Below the pieces are notes generated by a model. The model was not told the origin of the DNA, searched no databases, and saw only the letters and a program-made list of their open reading frames with translations. Shown here one piece after another: positions 42,637 through 55,261 of a DNA stretch of 64,000 nucleotides. The stretch is from Marinobacter profundi. GTDB taxonomy: Bacteria > Pseudomonadota > Gammaproteobacteria > Pseudomonadales > Oleiphilaceae. The position numbers were made by a program, and so were the translations under genes. Every line of letters begins with the position of its first letter. The first letter of the stretch is position 1. The DNA lies in contig NZ_KZ319375.1 of assembly GCF_002744715.1 (NCBI RefSeq), positions 100,753-164,752 on the forward strand, read 5' to 3'.

Positions 42637-43290
42637 TCACACTCCCAGCCAGGCCCGTTGCAGGCTCAGGGTACGAACCCGGATCCGCGCCTCGCCCTGT
42701 GGGAACCGCTCGACCCGGTAATCCAGCCGTGCCCAGCCCAGCCGCTGGTCCAGCGCCTCCAGCTCCTGCAGGTAACCCAGCACGCCCAGGTAACCACCGG
42801 ATACCGTCAGTTCCACTTCATGGGCATACAGCAAAGGTTCTGCCGCCTGCCCTTCCGCCCCCTCGCCATATACGGGAAGAGGGGCAAGCAGCTCCACACC
42901 CGTCAACTCCAGATCAGCCCGTGCCACCAGCATGTCCTGCAGCAATGCCACCATGGCGCGAGGTGCAATCAACCGATCCGTTGCATCCGCAAGGTCACTG
43001 TCCAGCCCGGCCAACCGCTGTTTTCGTAACGCCAGCGTCTGTCGCAGTTCGGCGGACGGATCCGCCGCATACTGTCGCTGCATTTCTGTCAGCTGGCTTT
43101 GCAAATCCCGAACCTGGCGGCGGGAATTCTCGACGGACATTTCCAGCACCCGGTTTTGCTGCCAGACCGGAGCGACGACCAGCTCCCAGCCAACAAACAC
43201 GATCACGACCAGGATGGTAATCAGCAACAGCACCCGCTCCCGCAGCGCTCGCCCATTGAACCACTCTGCCCCCTGACGGAACGCGTTCAT
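42637..43290 (-). CDS. mshJ: MSHA biogenesis protein MshJ (PilO-like)
   Basis: A 217-residue bitopic protein with a single N-terminal membrane helix (LLLITILVVIVFVGWELVV, about residues 21-39). A periplasmic coiled coil with many glutamines and arginines follows (EMSVENSRRQVRDLQSQL onward). The C-terminal ferredoxin-like domain contains LTVSGGYLGVLGYLQELEAL, as in PilO. It should pair with the PilN-like MshI2 in the inner-membrane alignment complex. Start and stop overlap the neighbours by a few bases, so it is cotranslated. Confidence 0.83.
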   Translation of the reverse strand: MNAFRQGAEWFNGRALRERVLLLITILVVIVFVGWELVVAPVWQQNRVLEMSVENSRRQVRDLQSQLTEMQRQYAADPSAELRQTLALRKQRLAGLDSDLADATDRLIAPRAMVALLQDMLVARADLELTGVELLAPLPVYGEGAEGQAAEPLLYAHEVELTVSGGYLGVLGYLQELEALDQRLGWARLDYRVERFPQGEARIRVRTLSLQRAWLGV

Positions 43291-43895
43291 GAATTGTCTC
43301 CGGCTGTGCCCCGGGCGCCGACACGAAACTCGATCCAGTCCCCTGACGGGTCACGGGCCAGCCGGAAGCTCTCGAAGGTTCGCCCCTCAAACACAGATTC
43401 GTTACCCAGTTTTTCGAGGTACAGCGGGACCAGGTTGCCATGCCGGGAACGGCCTTCCAGGAGTACCTGGTCCGACAACAAGTCGAGTTCAACACGGGTC
43501 AGCCAGAGTTCAGGGGGCACCTGACGCGCCAGTGCGGCCAGGTAGGCGGAAAAGTTACCGCCCTCGCGGGCAACCAGGGTCTCCACTTCAGCCAGCAAAC
43601 GCCTGCGCTGCTCGAGGCTGCGATCGAGGCGGGTCAGTTCCTGCTCCAGTCGCGGATCATCCCGGCGGGCGGCCAGCTCGGTGGCCAGCTTCTCAACGTC
43701 AGATCCCAGGGAAGCCACTTGCTGCGTCAGGCCGGCCAGAACCGATTCGTTGCCGGTGACGGCCCGCTGTTGCAGCACCGCAACCAGCACCGGCAACAGC
43801 ACCGCCAGCAGCACCAGCGCCAATGCTGCGCCCGCCTGCAGCGGCTCCCGCTGCGGCCTGAGGTCATCACGATAGAGATTGACCTGTTGCCTCAT
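43287..43895 (-). CDS. PilN-like MSHA biogenesis protein (MshI2)
   Basis: A 202-residue PilN-type bitopic protein. The cytoplasmic N-terminus MRQQVNLYRDDLRPQREPL contains the conserved VNLYR-like peptide that docks into the PilM-like partner. One membrane helix lies at about residues 24-45, followed by a long coiled coil (about 50-110) and a small globular domain with LLEGRSRHGNLVPLYLEKL. The ATG at 43895 overlaps the mshI stop as ATGA, which decides against a longer upstream start. The gene is often called mshI2 or mshN-like; I leave the symbol blank. Confidence 0.8.
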   Translation of the reverse strand: MRQQVNLYRDDLRPQREPLQAGAALALVLLAVLLPVLVAVLQQRAVTGNESVLAGLTQQVASLGSDVEKLATELAARRDDPRLEQELTRLDRSLEQRRRLLAEVETLVAREGGNFSAYLAALARQVPPELWLTRVELDLLSDQVLLEGRSRHGNLVPLYLEKLGNESVFEGRTFESFRLARDPSGDWIEFRVGARGTAGDNS

Positions 43896-44833
43896 GCTGC
43901 CTGCTCTCCGGGGAGGCTGGCGGCGGTGTCCGGCTCGCCAAGAGCGGCACTCCACGGCAGCACACAGTGGCTGCCCGGCACCGGATCCACCCCCAGCCGG
44001 GCCCAGTCCGGCGCCACAACGGCAAGGGTCATGTTGGCGGACAACCTGTCCGCCAACGACAGCCCGGCATCTTCAGCCAGCAACTGGATACTCGCCGGCG
44101 GCACCTGGCCAAGCTGGCTTTCGTAGTAATCCATAGAACGTTGAATCTCCAGCGCCAGGCCCTGGACTGCCTGGCCCTGAAGGGTCTCATCGCGCAAGGC
44201 TGCGGACGAGACCTCCAACCGACGGGACAGGTAAAGACTGCCACCGCGGCAAATCACCAACTGGCCATAGTGTTCCCGCAGGTGAACCAGGGCAACGCCG
44301 CGACCACCATCGTCCAGTGCCGCAGCGAGGTTGCGCAGGGCAAGTTCGGCAACCTCAATGGCGCGCATCCGCAAACCACAACGGTCAATCAGGGCAATCG
44401 GGTTCTGGAGCCTCGCTTTATGCGCGGCGACGACATTGATCTGGCGGCCCTGCCCCCGCGACGCGTTGGCGGGAAGCGGGAAAACATCGCAGACCGCTTC
44501 CGAAGGTGGGTAGTCGAGAAAGTCCCGCAACCGCCATTTGACCCCGTCCGCCAGTTCACCATCCTCAAGGCCATCCGGGCGATCAAGCTGGAACACCTGG
44601 TATTGGTCCATCGGCAGCACCAGGGTTGCGGGCGCACCTTTCCAACCCTGACGATCGACCAGGTCCCGCAAGGTTTCTGCAGGGTTATCTGGCGGCATGG
44701 CACAGCTGCCGCACCGGGGCCACGCTCCGTTGCCTGTGACCGCCCAGGCAATGTGGTCAGCCCCGAGTTCAAGAAAAACCTGCGCATCAGGGTTTCCGCG
44801 GTTGAACAACCTTCGCATCAGGGAGAGAGCCAC
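43892..44833 (-). CDS. mshI: MSHA biogenesis protein MshI (PilM-like)
   Basis: A 313-residue cytoplasmic protein resembling PilM/MshI, with an actin-like fold. It is expected to bind the N-terminal tail of the PilN-like protein encoded next. Recognisable parts are MRRLFNRGNPDAQVFLELGA, TLVLPMDQYQVFQLDRPDGL (strongly MshI-like) and KWRLRDFLDYPPSEAVCDVF. The start is a GTG at 44833 with AGG about seven bases upstream; an ATG five codons later is possible. It is the first gene of the operon here, so mshH is lacking at this locus. Confidence 0.82.
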   Translation of the reverse strand: MALSLMRRLFNRGNPDAQVFLELGADHIAWAVTGNGAWPRCGSCAMPPDNPAETLRDLVDRQGWKGAPATLVLPMDQYQVFQLDRPDGLEDGELADGVKWRLRDFLDYPPSEAVCDVFPLPANASRGQGRQINVVAAHKARLQNPIALIDRCGLRMRAIEVAELALRNLAAALDDGGRGVALVHLREHYGQLVICRGGSLYLSRRLEVSSAALRDETLQGQAVQGLALEIQRSMDYYESQLGQVPPASIQLLAEDAGLSLADRLSANMTLAVVAPDWARLGVDPVPGSHCVLPWSAALGEPDTAASLPGEQAA

Positions 44834-44885
44834 ACGTCAACCTATGATTTGGGAATGGCAGAAGAGGCCGCATCATAGATTAAAA

Positions 44886-44913
44886 AATGTACTCAACTCC
44901 ATGCATTTGTGAA
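44886..44913 (-). promoter_or_regulatory. Candidate promoter of the MSHA operon
   Basis: On the minus strand TTCACA (44913-44908) and TACATT (44891-44886) are 16 bases apart, about 50 bases upstream of mshI. The match is only moderate, and it lies between the ssb terminator and the operon, where a promoter is needed. Confidence 0.3.
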
Positions 44914-44942
44914 GGATTTCACGAGTTTTTGCAGGTCAGATA

Positions 44943-44972
44943 CAAAAAACCCTCCACAAAGGAGGGTTTTTT
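44943..44972 (-). terminator. Intrinsic terminator of ssb
   Basis: AACCCTCC (44948-44955) pairs with GGAGGGTT (44961-44968) around ACAAA. There are A runs before and T runs after, so it can act on both strands. It lies 55 bases beyond the ssb stop and insulates the MSHA operon. Confidence 0.85.
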
Positions 44973-45026
44973 CAATTCCGCCAACAAGTTGGCACCCTGG
45001 CGGACCGGGGCACCAATTCACCTTTA

Positions 45027-45548
45027 TCAGAACGGAATATCGTCGTCAAAATCATCAACCGGTTCAGGCATGCCACCCTGGGCGGGCGGCTGGTTGTAAC
45101 CACCGGACTGCTGGCCGCCCTGATTGCTGGCCGGCGCGTTGTAATTGCTTTGTTGCTGGGGACGCCCTGCCGGTGCCCCCTGGTTCATGCCGCCTTCGCC
45201 ACCACGACTGTCCAGCATCTGCATCTGGCCATTGATGTCCACCACCACCTCGGTGGTGTAGCGGTCCTGACCATCCTGCCCCTGCCATTTGCGGGTCTGC
45301 AACTTGCCTTCGATGTAGACCTTGGACCCTTTCCGCAGGTATTGCCCGGCCACCTCGGCGATCTTGCCGAACAGCACAATACGGTGCCATTCGGTTTTCG
45401 GAACCATCTGCCCGGTCTGACGGTCCTTGTAACTCTCGTCGGTAGCCAGGTTAAGGTTGACGACCGCGTTCCCATTCGGGGTATAGCGGGTTTCCGGGTC
45501 CTGCCCCAGATTGCCGATCAGAATAACCTTGTTTACGCCTCGTGCCAT
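45027..45548 (-). CDS. ssb: Single-stranded DNA-binding protein
   Basis: A 173-residue tetrameric SSB that covers single-stranded DNA in replication, repair and recombination. The OB-fold occupies about residues 1-110 ([19 protein letters not shown] at its start, [20 protein letters not shown] in the middle). A glutamine/glycine/asparagine-rich linker follows, then the acidic tip DDFDDDIPF that binds partner proteins. AGGAG stands eight bases before the ATG at 45548, so eight codons upstream in the open frame are excluded. It is transcribed in the same direction as the MFS gene and lies next to uvrA, a widespread grouping. Confidence 0.95.
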   Translation of the reverse strand: MARGVNKVILIGNLGQDPETRYTPNGNAVVNLNLATDESYKDRQTGQMVPKTEWHRIVLFGKIAEVAGQYLRKGSKVYIEGKLQTRKWQGQDGQDRYTTEVVVDINGQMQMLDSRGGEGGMNQGAPAGRPQQQSNYNAPASNQGGQQSGGYNQPPAQGGMPEPVDDFDDDIPF

Positions 45549-45607
45549 GTTCTGCTCCTGACTCTGTTTCATCTCGACACCGGCATCCCTGCCGGTCTTT
45601 TAGGAAT

Positions 45608-46978
45608 TCAAGAAGCGTTACCCTGACTGACAAACGGAAAGTCTGCAAGTAACCCTTCATCAAAATACAGGCGATCGACCTTGAGGTACGCCGTCCGGGC
45701 ATCCTCAAGAATCACCACATCATGTACACCGGGAAGACCTCTCAGTGCTTCATCAATGGCATCCGCCTGATCGCCCGCTGCTGCCCGCAACTGTACCACG
45801 AAACTGGTAGCATGGCGCGGCGTTGGCATGGTAACGGCGACAACCAGCCAAAGCAGCAGAATCCCGGTCATCAGCCAGAGTACACCGGCTAGCCCGACCT
45901 CCTGCAGCAGCAGTCCACCAAGAGATCCGCCAAGGAATGCACCGAGGAACTGGGACGTTGAATACACGCCCATTGCAGTACCCTTACTGGCCGCCGGCGC
46001 CTCCTTGCTGATCAGCGATGGCAGGCTTGCCTCAAGCAGATTGAAGGCCATGAAAAAAAAGAAAAACACCAGCCACGCCACCACCAGCCCACCGGGTACC
46101 AGCCGGATCGCCGCCGTCGCCAGCGTCAGCATGGCTATGGCACCGCACAGCACCAACTTCATGCGGCGCTGCTTTTCCGCAATGATGATGAATGGCACCA
46201 TCGCGAAAAAGGACGTCACCATCACCGTCAGGTAAAACCACCAGTGGGAGCTTGCCGCCAGTTGCAAGCGGTCCTGCAACAATGTCGGCACCAGCAGAAA
46301 AACAGCCGTCAGGACCAGGTGCAGCGCAAAGATACCGAAATCCAGCCTCAGCAGGCGGGGGTTACGAAGTACCTGTGACAGCATTTCCCGCGCCGGGTGA
46401 GTATCCGGGCTCCTGCGCTGCAGGTGGGGGTTCGGCACCACTCGATTGACGACCACCAGGGCCGCCACCGCCAGTACCGCGGTGGTATAGAAGATTCCCG
46501 CCAGCCCGAACATCGAACCCAGCAGGGGCCCCAGAACCAGGGAGACCGAGAATGACAGCCCGATCGAGATACCGACGCTCGCCATCGCCTTGGTGCGTTC
46601 TTCCTCCCGCGTCAGATCGCTGAGCAAGGCCATCAGCACACTGGCGATGGCACCACTGCCCTGAAGGATCCGTCCGGCAATCACACCGTATATCGACTCC
46701 GAAGCTGCCGCCAGCAGACTACCCGCGGCAAACAGGATGAGACCGATGTAGATCAGCCGCTTGCGGCCGAAGCGATCGGACAGCAGCCCGAATGGTACCT
46801 GCAGCAGTGCCTGACTGAGTCCGTAGGCACCGATGGCAAGACCGATCAGTGCGGGAGTGGCGCCGGCAAGGTCATCACCCAGTAACACAAATACCGGCAT
46901 GACCATGAACAGGCCGAGCATACGCATGGCGTAGATCGATGCCAGTGCTGCTACCGAGCGCCTTTCAAGTGCATTCAT
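45608..46978 (-). CDS. MFS transporter, YajR-like, with C-terminal YAM domain
   Basis: A 456-residue major facilitator with 12 predicted helices. Motif A between helices 2 and 3 is GLLSDRFGRKRLIYIGL, and the proline- and glycine-rich helix 5 matches drug/H+ antiporter relatives. After helix 12 comes a small ferredoxin-like domain (about residues 395-450: AIDEALRGLPGVHDVVILE then TAYLKVDR), the YAM domain known from E. coli YajR. The substrate is unknown. The ATG at 46978 (MNALERRSVAALASIYAMRM) matches YajR-type starts. It is divergent from uvrA over 177 bp and followed by ssb after 59 bp. Confidence 0.87.
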   Translation of the reverse strand: MNALERRSVAALASIYAMRMLGLFMVMPVFVLLGDDLAGATPALIGLAIGAYGLSQALLQVPFGLLSDRFGRKRLIYIGLILFAAGSLLAAASESIYGVIAGRILQGSGAIASVLMALLSDLTREEERTKAMASVGISIGLSFSVSLVLGPLLGSMFGLAGIFYTTAVLAVAALVVVNRVVPNPHLQRRSPDTHPAREMLSQVLRNPRLLRLDFGIFALHLVLTAVFLLVPTLLQDRLQLAASSHWWFYLTVMVTSFFAMVPFIIIAEKQRRMKLVLCGAIAMLTLATAAIRLVPGGLVVAWLVFFFFFMAFNLLEASLPSLISKEAPAASKGTAMGVYSTSQFLGAFLGGSLGGLLLQEVGLAGVLWLMTGILLLWLVVAVTMPTPRHATSFVVQLRAAAGDQADAIDEALRGLPGVHDVVILEDARTAYLKVDRLYFDEGLLADFPFVSQGNAS

Positions 46979-47123
46979 ACCGCAGAGGAACCTCTTCGTC
47001 TCGGACCGGGAGGCAGGAAACCGCGGGGCTCGCTGCCGGAGAGCGCGCATTGTAACAGAAGGTCACGAACCGGGCATTGCCCGTTCCGGCCAGCTCATTT
47101 TCCCCGTGACGGGGTATACACGG

Positions 47124-47129
47124 TATAAT
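47124..47129 (+). promoter_or_regulatory. Likely -10 element of uvrA
   Basis: A perfect TATAAT lies 27 bases upstream of the uvrA ATG. No good -35 hexamer is found at 16-18 bases, and no CTGT-N8-ACAG LexA box overlaps it, so SOS control is not evident. Confidence 0.4.
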
Positions 47130-47155
47130 GGCCGTTTTTGTCTTCGAGGCGTTTT

Positions 47156-49981
<2,826 letters not shown>

Positions 49982-50076
49982 CCATCTAACCACCGTCTCG
50001 CCGGCAAACCGCACGGGCGCCCACCGGGGGCCCAGGGGATCCTTTCCCTGCCCCCGCCGCGAGTACCAATCACAGA

Positions 50077-50118
50077 CACAAAAAAACCGGAGGCCCTGAG
50101 GCTTCCGGTTTTTTTGTG
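50077..50118. terminator. Bidirectional terminator between uvrA and rplQ
   Basis: A 19-bp stem with one mismatch (50077-50095 with 50100-50118) encloses a CTGA loop. The arms begin and end in seven A and seven T, so each strand yields a U-tract. It ends the alpha ribosomal operon and can serve uvrA from the other side. Confidence 0.88.
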
Positions 50119-50139
50119 ATCTGAACGACCGCGAAGAAC

Positions 50140-50535
50140 TTACTCTTCGTCGTCCATCTCTTCTGCTTCGACGTCCAGCGGACGGCCGACCAGCTCAACA
50201 AATGCCATAGGGGCATTGTCGCCGGCACGGAAGCCACACTTGAGGATACGCAGGTATCCACCAGGACGCTCGCTGTAACGGGGGCCCAGCTCATCAAACA
50301 GCTTGGCAACCGCTGCATCGTTACGCAGGCGCGCAAACGCCAGACGACGATTCGCGACCGAATCATTTTTAGACAGCGTGATCAACGGCTCAGCCACCCG
50401 GCGAAGTTCCTTCGCTTTCGGGAGAGTCGTTTTGATCAGCTCGTGCTCAACCAGTGACGCAGTCATGTTACGGAACATGGCCTTGCGATGCGCACTGGTC
50501 CTGTTGAACTTACGACCACTCTTACGATGACGCAT
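50140..50535 (-). CDS. rplQ: 50S ribosomal protein L17
   Basis: A 131-residue large-subunit protein lining the exit-tunnel region. [20 protein letters not shown] and [20 protein letters not shown] are canonical. It is the last gene of the alpha operon, 34 bases after rpoA, as in most gammaproteobacteria. The acidic tail EAEEMDDEE resembles that of Pseudomonas L17. Confidence 0.97.
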   Translation of the reverse strand: MRHRKSGRKFNRTSAHRKAMFRNMTASLVEHELIKTTLPKAKELRRVAEPLITLSKNDSVANRRLAFARLRNDAAVAKLFDELGPRYSERPGGYLRILKCGFRAGDNAPMAFVELVGRPLDVEAEEMDDEE

Positions 50536-50569
50536 TGCTCTGATTCCTTACCTTAAACTAATCGGCAAT

Positions 50570-51574
50570 TTAACCGCCCAGAACCCGGTCATCGCCACGA
50601 AGGCTAGCCGGCGGCCAGTTATCAAGACGCATACCCAGAGACAGACCGCGGGACGCAAGTACGTCCTTGATCTCGGTAAGCGACTTTTTACCCAGGTTAG
50701 GCGTCTTCAGCAGCTCAACTTCTGTGCGCTGAATAAGATCGCCGATGTAGTAAATATTTTCCGCTTTCAAGCAGTTAGCTGAACGAACAGTCAGCTCCAG
50801 ATCATCAACCGGACGCAGCAGGATCGGATCGATTTCTTCCTCTTCCTCTACGCGCTCCGGCTCTTTCTCATGATCGAAGTCGACAAACACGGCCAGTTGC
50901 TGCTGGAGAATGGTCGCGGCCCGACGAATTGCTTCCTCAGGGTCGATCGTACCATTGGTCTCCAGATCGATTACCAGCTTGTCCAGGTCTGTGCGCTGCT
51001 CTACACGGGCACTTTCAACCGCGTAGGCGACACGACGGACCGGACTGTATGTTGCATCCAGCTGCAGGCGTCCGATGGCACGGGTTTCGTCTTCGTCATG
51101 ACCGCGCTGATCCGCTGCCTCGTAACCACGACCGCGAGCCACCTTCACGCGCATGTTCAGCTCACCGTTTTCACTCAGGTGACAGATAACATGCTCGGGA
51201 TTGGCAATCTCGACATCATGATCCAGCTTGATATCTCCGGCAGTGACAACGCCCGGCCCTTTCTTGCTGAGGCTGAGTTCCGCTTCATCACGACCGTGCA
51301 TTTTGACAGCCACGCCCTTGAGATTCAGCAGAATCTCGATGACATCTTCCTGGACACCCTCAATTGCGCTGTACTCGTGCAGAACACCGTCGATCTGCGC
51401 CTCGGTAACGGCGCAGCCCGGCATTGAGGACAAGAGTATACGACGCAATGCGCTACCCAAAGTATGACCGAAACCTCTTTCCAGAGGCTCCAGAGTCACC
51501 TTGGCACGCGTGGCGCTCGATTCCTTCACGTCAATGGTACGAGGTGTCAATAACTCATGTACTGAACGCTGCAT
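50570..51574 (-). CDS. rpoA: RNA polymerase alpha subunit
   Basis: A 334-residue subunit that nucleates polymerase assembly and receives activator contacts. The N-terminal dimerisation domain (to about residue 235) contains [20 protein letters not shown]. An acidic linker near [15 protein letters not shown] joins it to the C-terminal domain. There, [19 protein letters not shown] and [20 protein letters not shown] form the UP-element and activator-binding surface. It lies between rpsD and rplQ, its normal place. Confidence 0.97.
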   Translation of the reverse strand: MQRSVHELLTPRTIDVKESSATRAKVTLEPLERGFGHTLGSALRRILLSSMPGCAVTEAQIDGVLHEYSAIEGVQEDVIEILLNLKGVAVKMHGRDEAELSLSKKGPGVVTAGDIKLDHDVEIANPEHVICHLSENGELNMRVKVARGRGYEAADQRGHDEDETRAIGRLQLDATYSPVRRVAYAVESARVEQRTDLDKLVIDLETNGTIDPEEAIRRAATILQQQLAVFVDFDHEKEPERVEEEEEIDPILLRPVDDLELTVRSANCLKAENIYYIGDLIQRTEVELLKTPNLGKKSLTEIKDVLASRGLSLGMRLDNWPPASLRGDDRVLGG

Positions 51575-51609
51575 AGACGCCCCTATCTGCTCTCGTTGCT
51601 AACTGGGCT

Positions 51610-52230
51610 TTACTTCGAGTAAAGCTCGACGATGAGGTTCTCGTTGATGTCGGCCGGCAGTTCAATACGCTCGGGTACTGACTTGTAAACGCCTGACATC
51701 TTGCTGGCGTCGACCTCTACCCAGCTCACCGCAGCACGGCCAGAGGAGAGTTCCAGAGCGCCTTTGACACGCAACTGGTTCTTCGCCTTTTCGCGCACGC
51801 TCACAACGTCACCCGGCTTGACCTGGTAGGAAGGGATATTCACTACCTTGTCGTTTACCAGGATCGCTTTGTGAGAAACGAGCTGACGGGATTCTGCACG
51901 GGTAGAACCAAAGCCCATGCGGTATACAACGTTATCCAGACGGCCTTCCAGAAGTTGCAGCAGGTTCTCACCGGTTGCACCCTTCAGACGGGCAGCCTCT
52001 TTGTAGTAATTACGGAACTGCTTCTCCAGCACACCGTAAATACGACGAACTTTCTGTTTTTCACGAAGCTGTACGCCGTACTCGGACAGACGACCGCGAC
52101 GCGCGCCGTGCATACCCGGCGGAGTCTCGATGTTGCACTTCGAATCGAGCGCGCGAACACCGCTCTTCAGAAAAAGATCTGTCCCTTCACGACGAGACAG
52201 CTTGCACTTCGGGCCTATATAACGAGCCAT
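51610..52230 (-). CDS. rpsD: 30S ribosomal protein S4
   Basis: A 206-residue primary 16S rRNA-binding protein that also represses the alpha operon in enterics. It starts [20 protein letters not shown], and the S4 RNA-binding domain is in [20 protein letters not shown]. It is the usual length. It sits between rpsK and rpoA. Confidence 0.97.
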   Translation of the reverse strand: MARYIGPKCKLSRREGTDLFLKSGVRALDSKCNIETPPGMHGARRGRLSEYGVQLREKQKVRRIYGVLEKQFRNYYKEAARLKGATGENLLQLLEGRLDNVVYRMGFGSTRAESRQLVSHKAILVNDKVVNIPSYQVKPGDVVSVREKAKNQLRVKGALELSSGRAAVSWVEVDASKMSGVYKSVPERIELPADINENLIVELYSK

Positions 52231-52248
52231 ATTTCACTGTCTCCTGTG

Positions 52249-52638
52249 TTAGACGCGGCGCTTTTTGGGCGGACGACAGCCGTTATGGGGAATCGGCGTC
52301 ACATCAGTGATGTTGGTGATCTTGTAGCCGCACGCGTTCAGCGCACGAACTGCAGACTCACGTCCGGGCCCAGGACCCTTAACCTCTACGTCCAGGTTTT
52401 TAAGGCCGTATTCAGCAGCCGCGTTACCGGCTCTTTCAGCTGCTACCTGCGCAGCAAAAGGTGTACTCTTACGTGACCCACGGAAACCGGAACCACCGGA
52501 GGTGGCCCAGGACAGGACGTTGCCCTGACGGTCGGAAATGGTCACGATAGTGTTGTTGAAGGACGCGTGAATGTGCGCGACGCCATCAACAACCGTCTTT
52601 TTCACCTTTTTACGGGTACGTGTACCTGGCTTTGCCAT
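52249..52638 (-). CDS. rpsK: 30S ribosomal protein S11
   Basis: A 129-residue protein of the small-subunit platform. Diagnostic segments are [20 protein letters not shown] and the RNA-binding C-terminus [18 protein letters not shown]. It is followed by rpsD after 18 bases. Length and position are normal. Confidence 0.97.
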   Translation of the reverse strand: MAKPGTRTRKKVKKTVVDGVAHIHASFNNTIVTISDRQGNVLSWATSGGSGFRGSRKSTPFAAQVAAERAGNAAAEYGLKNLDVEVKGPGPGRESAVRALNACGYKITNITDVTPIPHNGCRPPKKRRV

Positions 52639-52651
52639 GATTGCCTACCTG

Positions 52652-53008
52652 TTACTTACGAATCGGTTTGCGAGGACCTTTACGGGTGCGCGCGTTGGTC
52701 TTGGTGCGCTGGCCACGGACCGGAAGGCCATGACGATGACGCAGACCACGGAAGCAGCCGAGATCCTTCAAACGCTTGATGTTCATCTGTACTTCACGAC
52801 GCAGATCGCCTTCAACGGTCACCTTGCCCACTTCTGAACGAAGTGCTTCAAGTTGATCGTCGCTCAGGTCTTTGACCTTGACGTCCGGCTTGATGCCGGT
52901 TGCATCGCAAAGCTTCTGGGCTGTTGTCTTGCCAACACCAAAGATGTAGGTGAGCGAGATAACAGCATGTTTGTTATCGGGTATATTGACACCGGCTATA
53001 CGTGCCAT
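52652..53008 (-). CDS. rpsM: 30S ribosomal protein S13
   Basis: A 118-residue protein of the small-subunit head, contacting P-site tRNA and the intersubunit bridge. [20 protein letters not shown] and [20 protein letters not shown] are canonical, ending in a basic tail. It is the first gene after the alpha-operon promoter candidate and is separated from rpmJ by 140 bases. Confidence 0.97.
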   Translation of the reverse strand: MARIAGVNIPDNKHAVISLTYIFGVGKTTAQKLCDATGIKPDVKVKDLSDDQLEALRSEVGKVTVEGDLRREVQMNIKRLKDLGCFRGLRHRHGLPVRGQRTKTNARTRKGPRKPIRK

Positions 53009-53069
53009 CCAAATTACTCCGCGTTCAAAGCTTTGCTGTGTGAATTTTCCGCCACAAAAAGGGCGCGAA

Positions 53070-53099
53070 ATAATAGCGCCTGACCCGATGAAGAGTCAA
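53070..53099 (-). promoter_or_regulatory. Sigma-70 promoter of the alpha operon
   Basis: On the minus strand TTGACT (53099-53094) and TATTAT (53075-53070) are separated by 18 bases. The leader before rpsM would be about 55 bases. It lies in the only sizeable gap between secY/rpmJ and rpsM. Confidence 0.6.
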
Positions 53100-53148
53100 G
53101 CGCTACTATTCCGACCCCTTGCATTGTCAGGATTGGTTCCCGAAGGAA

Positions 53149-53262
53149 TCAGCCCTGGCGCTGCTTATGACGAGGCTCCGAGCAAATGACTCGTACTGAG
53201 CCATTGCGACGAATTACTTTGCAGTTACGGCAAATTTTCTTTACCGAAGCGCGTACTTTCAT
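53149..53262 (-). CDS. rpmJ: 50S ribosomal protein L36
   Basis: A 37-residue zinc-ribbon protein, too small to stand out as a long reading frame. The chain starts [20 protein letters not shown] and ends EPRHKQRQG. Zinc ligands are Cys11, Cys14 and Cys27, with a histidine at 32. It is one residue shorter than the common 38-residue form, lacking one residue in the CSxEP region. It lies between secY and rpsM, its standard site, 30 bases after secY. Confidence 0.93.
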   Translation of the reverse strand: MKVRASVKKICRNCKVIRRNGSVRVICSEPRHKQRQG

Positions 53263-53292
53263 TGTCGACTCCAGTTTTCAAGGGGAACGGCA

Positions 53293-54615
53293 TCAGCCGT
53301 TCCGACCATAGCCCTTGAGATTGGACTTCTTCATCAGTGATTCATACTGATGTGACATCAGGTGCGACTGAACCTGAGCCATGAAATCCATCACCACGAC
53401 TACAACAATCAGCAGTGAGGTACCGCCCAGATAGAACGGAACATTCCCGGCCACCATCAGGAACTGAGGGAACAGGGACACTGCTGCAATGTACATTGCA
53501 CCGAACAGGGTCAGACGAGTCAGCACACCGTCAATGTACTTGGCGGTTTGATCGCCCGGACGAATGCCCGGAATAAACGCGCCGGAGCGCTTGAGGTTAT
53601 CCGCAACTTCTTTCGGGTTGTACATCAGCGCTGTATAGAAGAAGCAGAAGAAGACCACTGCTGCTGCAAACAGAATGATATACAACGGCTGACTGGGAGC
53701 CAGCGCCTGGGAGACATCGCTCAGCCACTCCATCCCTTCGCCCTGACCAAACCACTGACCCAGCGACGCCGGGAACAGCAGGATTGATGACGCGAAAATG
53801 GGCGGGATAACCCCGGCCATGTTCACCTTCAGGGGCAAGTGGCTGGACTGCTGGGCGAACACCCGGCGTCCTTGCTGTCGCTTGGCATAGTTGATGGTCA
53901 GGCGACGCTGTCCGCGCTCCATAAACACCACGAAGCCAACGACGGCAATGGCCAGCACCGCAATACCCAACAGCACCAGGAGACTCATCTCGCCATTCCG
54001 GGCCTGTTCGAGCGTCTGACCAATCGCGCCGGGCAAGCCCGCCACGATACCGGCGAAAATCAGCAACGAAATGCCGTTACCAACGCCCCGCTCGGTGATC
54101 TGCTCGCCCAGCCACATCATGAAGACTGCACCACTAACGAAAGATACCACTGCCACAAAGTGGAAGCTGAAGCTGTCGTTGAAGGTAACACCCTGGGATG
54201 CCAGGCCTACCGAAATACCAAGACCCTGAACCAGGGCCAGAATAACCGTACCGTACCGCGTGTATTGGCTGATCTTGCGACGACCCGCCTCACCTTCCTT
54301 CTTCAGCTGCTCAAGCTGCGGACTGACCGCAGTCATGAGCTGCATGATAATGGAAGCCGAAATATACGGCATGATACCAAGTGCGAAGATACTCATGCGC
54401 TCAAGCGCACCACCGGAAAACATGTTGAACAGACTCAGGATCGTGCCCTGGTTCTGATCAAACAATGCTGCCAGGCGGTCAGGGTTAATGCCCGGAACCG
54501 GAATGTGTGCACCGATCCGGTACACCAACAGTGCCAGGAAGACAAACCAGAGCCGCGAACGCAGCTCTGCCAGTCCTTTTCCCGCGCCCGCAGGCAATGA
54601 TGATGTCTTGGCCAT
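53293..54615 (-). CDS. secY: Preprotein translocase subunit SecY
   Basis: A 440-residue inner-membrane channel with ten predicted helices, the core of the Sec translocon with SecE and Sec[21 protein letters not shown] covers the helix 2 plug region. The cytoplasmic loop with [19 protein letters not shown] and the C-terminal [17 protein letters not shown] match the family. It follows rplO by 17 bases in the spc operon. Confidence 0.96.
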   Translation of the reverse strand: MAKTSSLPAGAGKGLAELRSRLWFVFLALLVYRIGAHIPVPGINPDRLAALFDQNQGTILSLFNMFSGGALERMSIFALGIMPYISASIIMQLMTAVSPQLEQLKKEGEAGRRKISQYTRYGTVILALVQGLGISVGLASQGVTFNDSFSFHFVAVVSFVSGAVFMMWLGEQITERGVGNGISLLIFAGIVAGLPGAIGQTLEQARNGEMSLLVLLGIAVLAIAVVGFVVFMERGQRRLTINYAKRQQGRRVFAQQSSHLPLKVNMAGVIPPIFASSILLFPASLGQWFGQGEGMEWLSDVSQALAPSQPLYIILFAAAVVFFCFFYTALMYNPKEVADNLKRSGAFIPGIRPGDQTAKYIDGVLTRLTLFGAMYIAAVSLFPQFLMVAGNVPFYLGGTSLLIVVVVVMDFMAQVQSHLMSHQYESLMKKSNLKGYGRNG

Positions 54616-54632
54616 TTAGTCCTCGACTCGCC

Positions 54633-55067
54633 TTAGTCTTCGACTTTTCCACCCGCGGCAGCGATTGCCTCGCGCGCGCCTTTGGTTACCCGCAGACCCT
54701 TCACGGTTACCGCACGGTCCAGTTCACCAGACAGGATAACCTTGGCCTCACGAATTTCTTCGCGAATGATGTCCGCTTTTTTCAGGGCATCCAGGTCAAC
54801 CACGTCGCCTTCTACCTTCGCCAGTTCGTTCAGGCGAATCTCGGCAACGTAACGCTGCTGACGGGAAGTGAAACCGAACTTCGGCAGACGACGCGCCAGA
54901 GGCTGCTGACCGCCTTCGAAGCCCGGAGCCACACTGCCACCAGAGCGGGATTTCAGACCTTTGTGACCACGGCCGGCAGTCTTGCCGAGGCCGCTACCGA
55001 TACCACGACCGACGCGCTTGGCGGACGGACGTGAACCGGGTTCCGGAGCAAGTTCGTTCAGACGCAT
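54633..55067 (-). CDS. rplO: 50S ribosomal protein L15
   Basis: A 144-residue late-assembly protein. [20 protein letters not shown] and [19 protein letters not shown], a glycine/arginine-rich extension, are canonical. The ATG at 55067 is used, with GAGGAG upstream; five extra codons in the open frame are ignored. It starts just after the rpmD stop. Confidence 0.96.
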   Translation of the reverse strand: MRLNELAPEPGSRPSAKRVGRGIGSGLGKTAGRGHKGLKSRSGGSVAPGFEGGQQPLARRLPKFGFTSRQQRYVAEIRLNELAKVEGDVVDLDALKKADIIREEIREAKVILSGELDRAVTVKGLRVTKGAREAIAAAGGKVED

Positions 55068-55068
55068 C

Positions 55069-55257
55069 TCAGTTCTCCTCAACCCGAACCAGGTAATTGA
55101 CCCGGTTGATCATACCGCGGATGGAAGGAGTATCTTCCAGCTCAACGGTATGGCCGATTTTACGAAGACCCAGGCCCTTGACGCACAGTTTGTGCTTGGG
55201 CTGGCAGCTGATTGGGCTGCGGGTCAGTGTAACCTTGATCGTTTTTGCATTCGCCAT
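55069..55257 (-). CDS. rpmD: 50S ribosomal protein L30
   Basis: A 62-residue protein with the L30 fold. [20 protein letters not shown] and [20 protein letters not shown] are diagnostic. The ATG at 55257 (MANAKT) gives the normal length. It lies between rpsE and rplO with near-zero spacing. Confidence 0.95.
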   Translation of the reverse strand: MANAKTIKVTLTRSPISCQPKHKLCVKGLGLRKIGHTVELEDTPSIRGMINRVNYLVRVEEN

Positions 55258-55261
55258 GACT

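Noticed and set aside
53149..53262. A deletion making L36 defective
   Set aside because: The protein lacks one residue of the usual 38, but all zinc ligands and the frame are intact, so this is ordinary variation.
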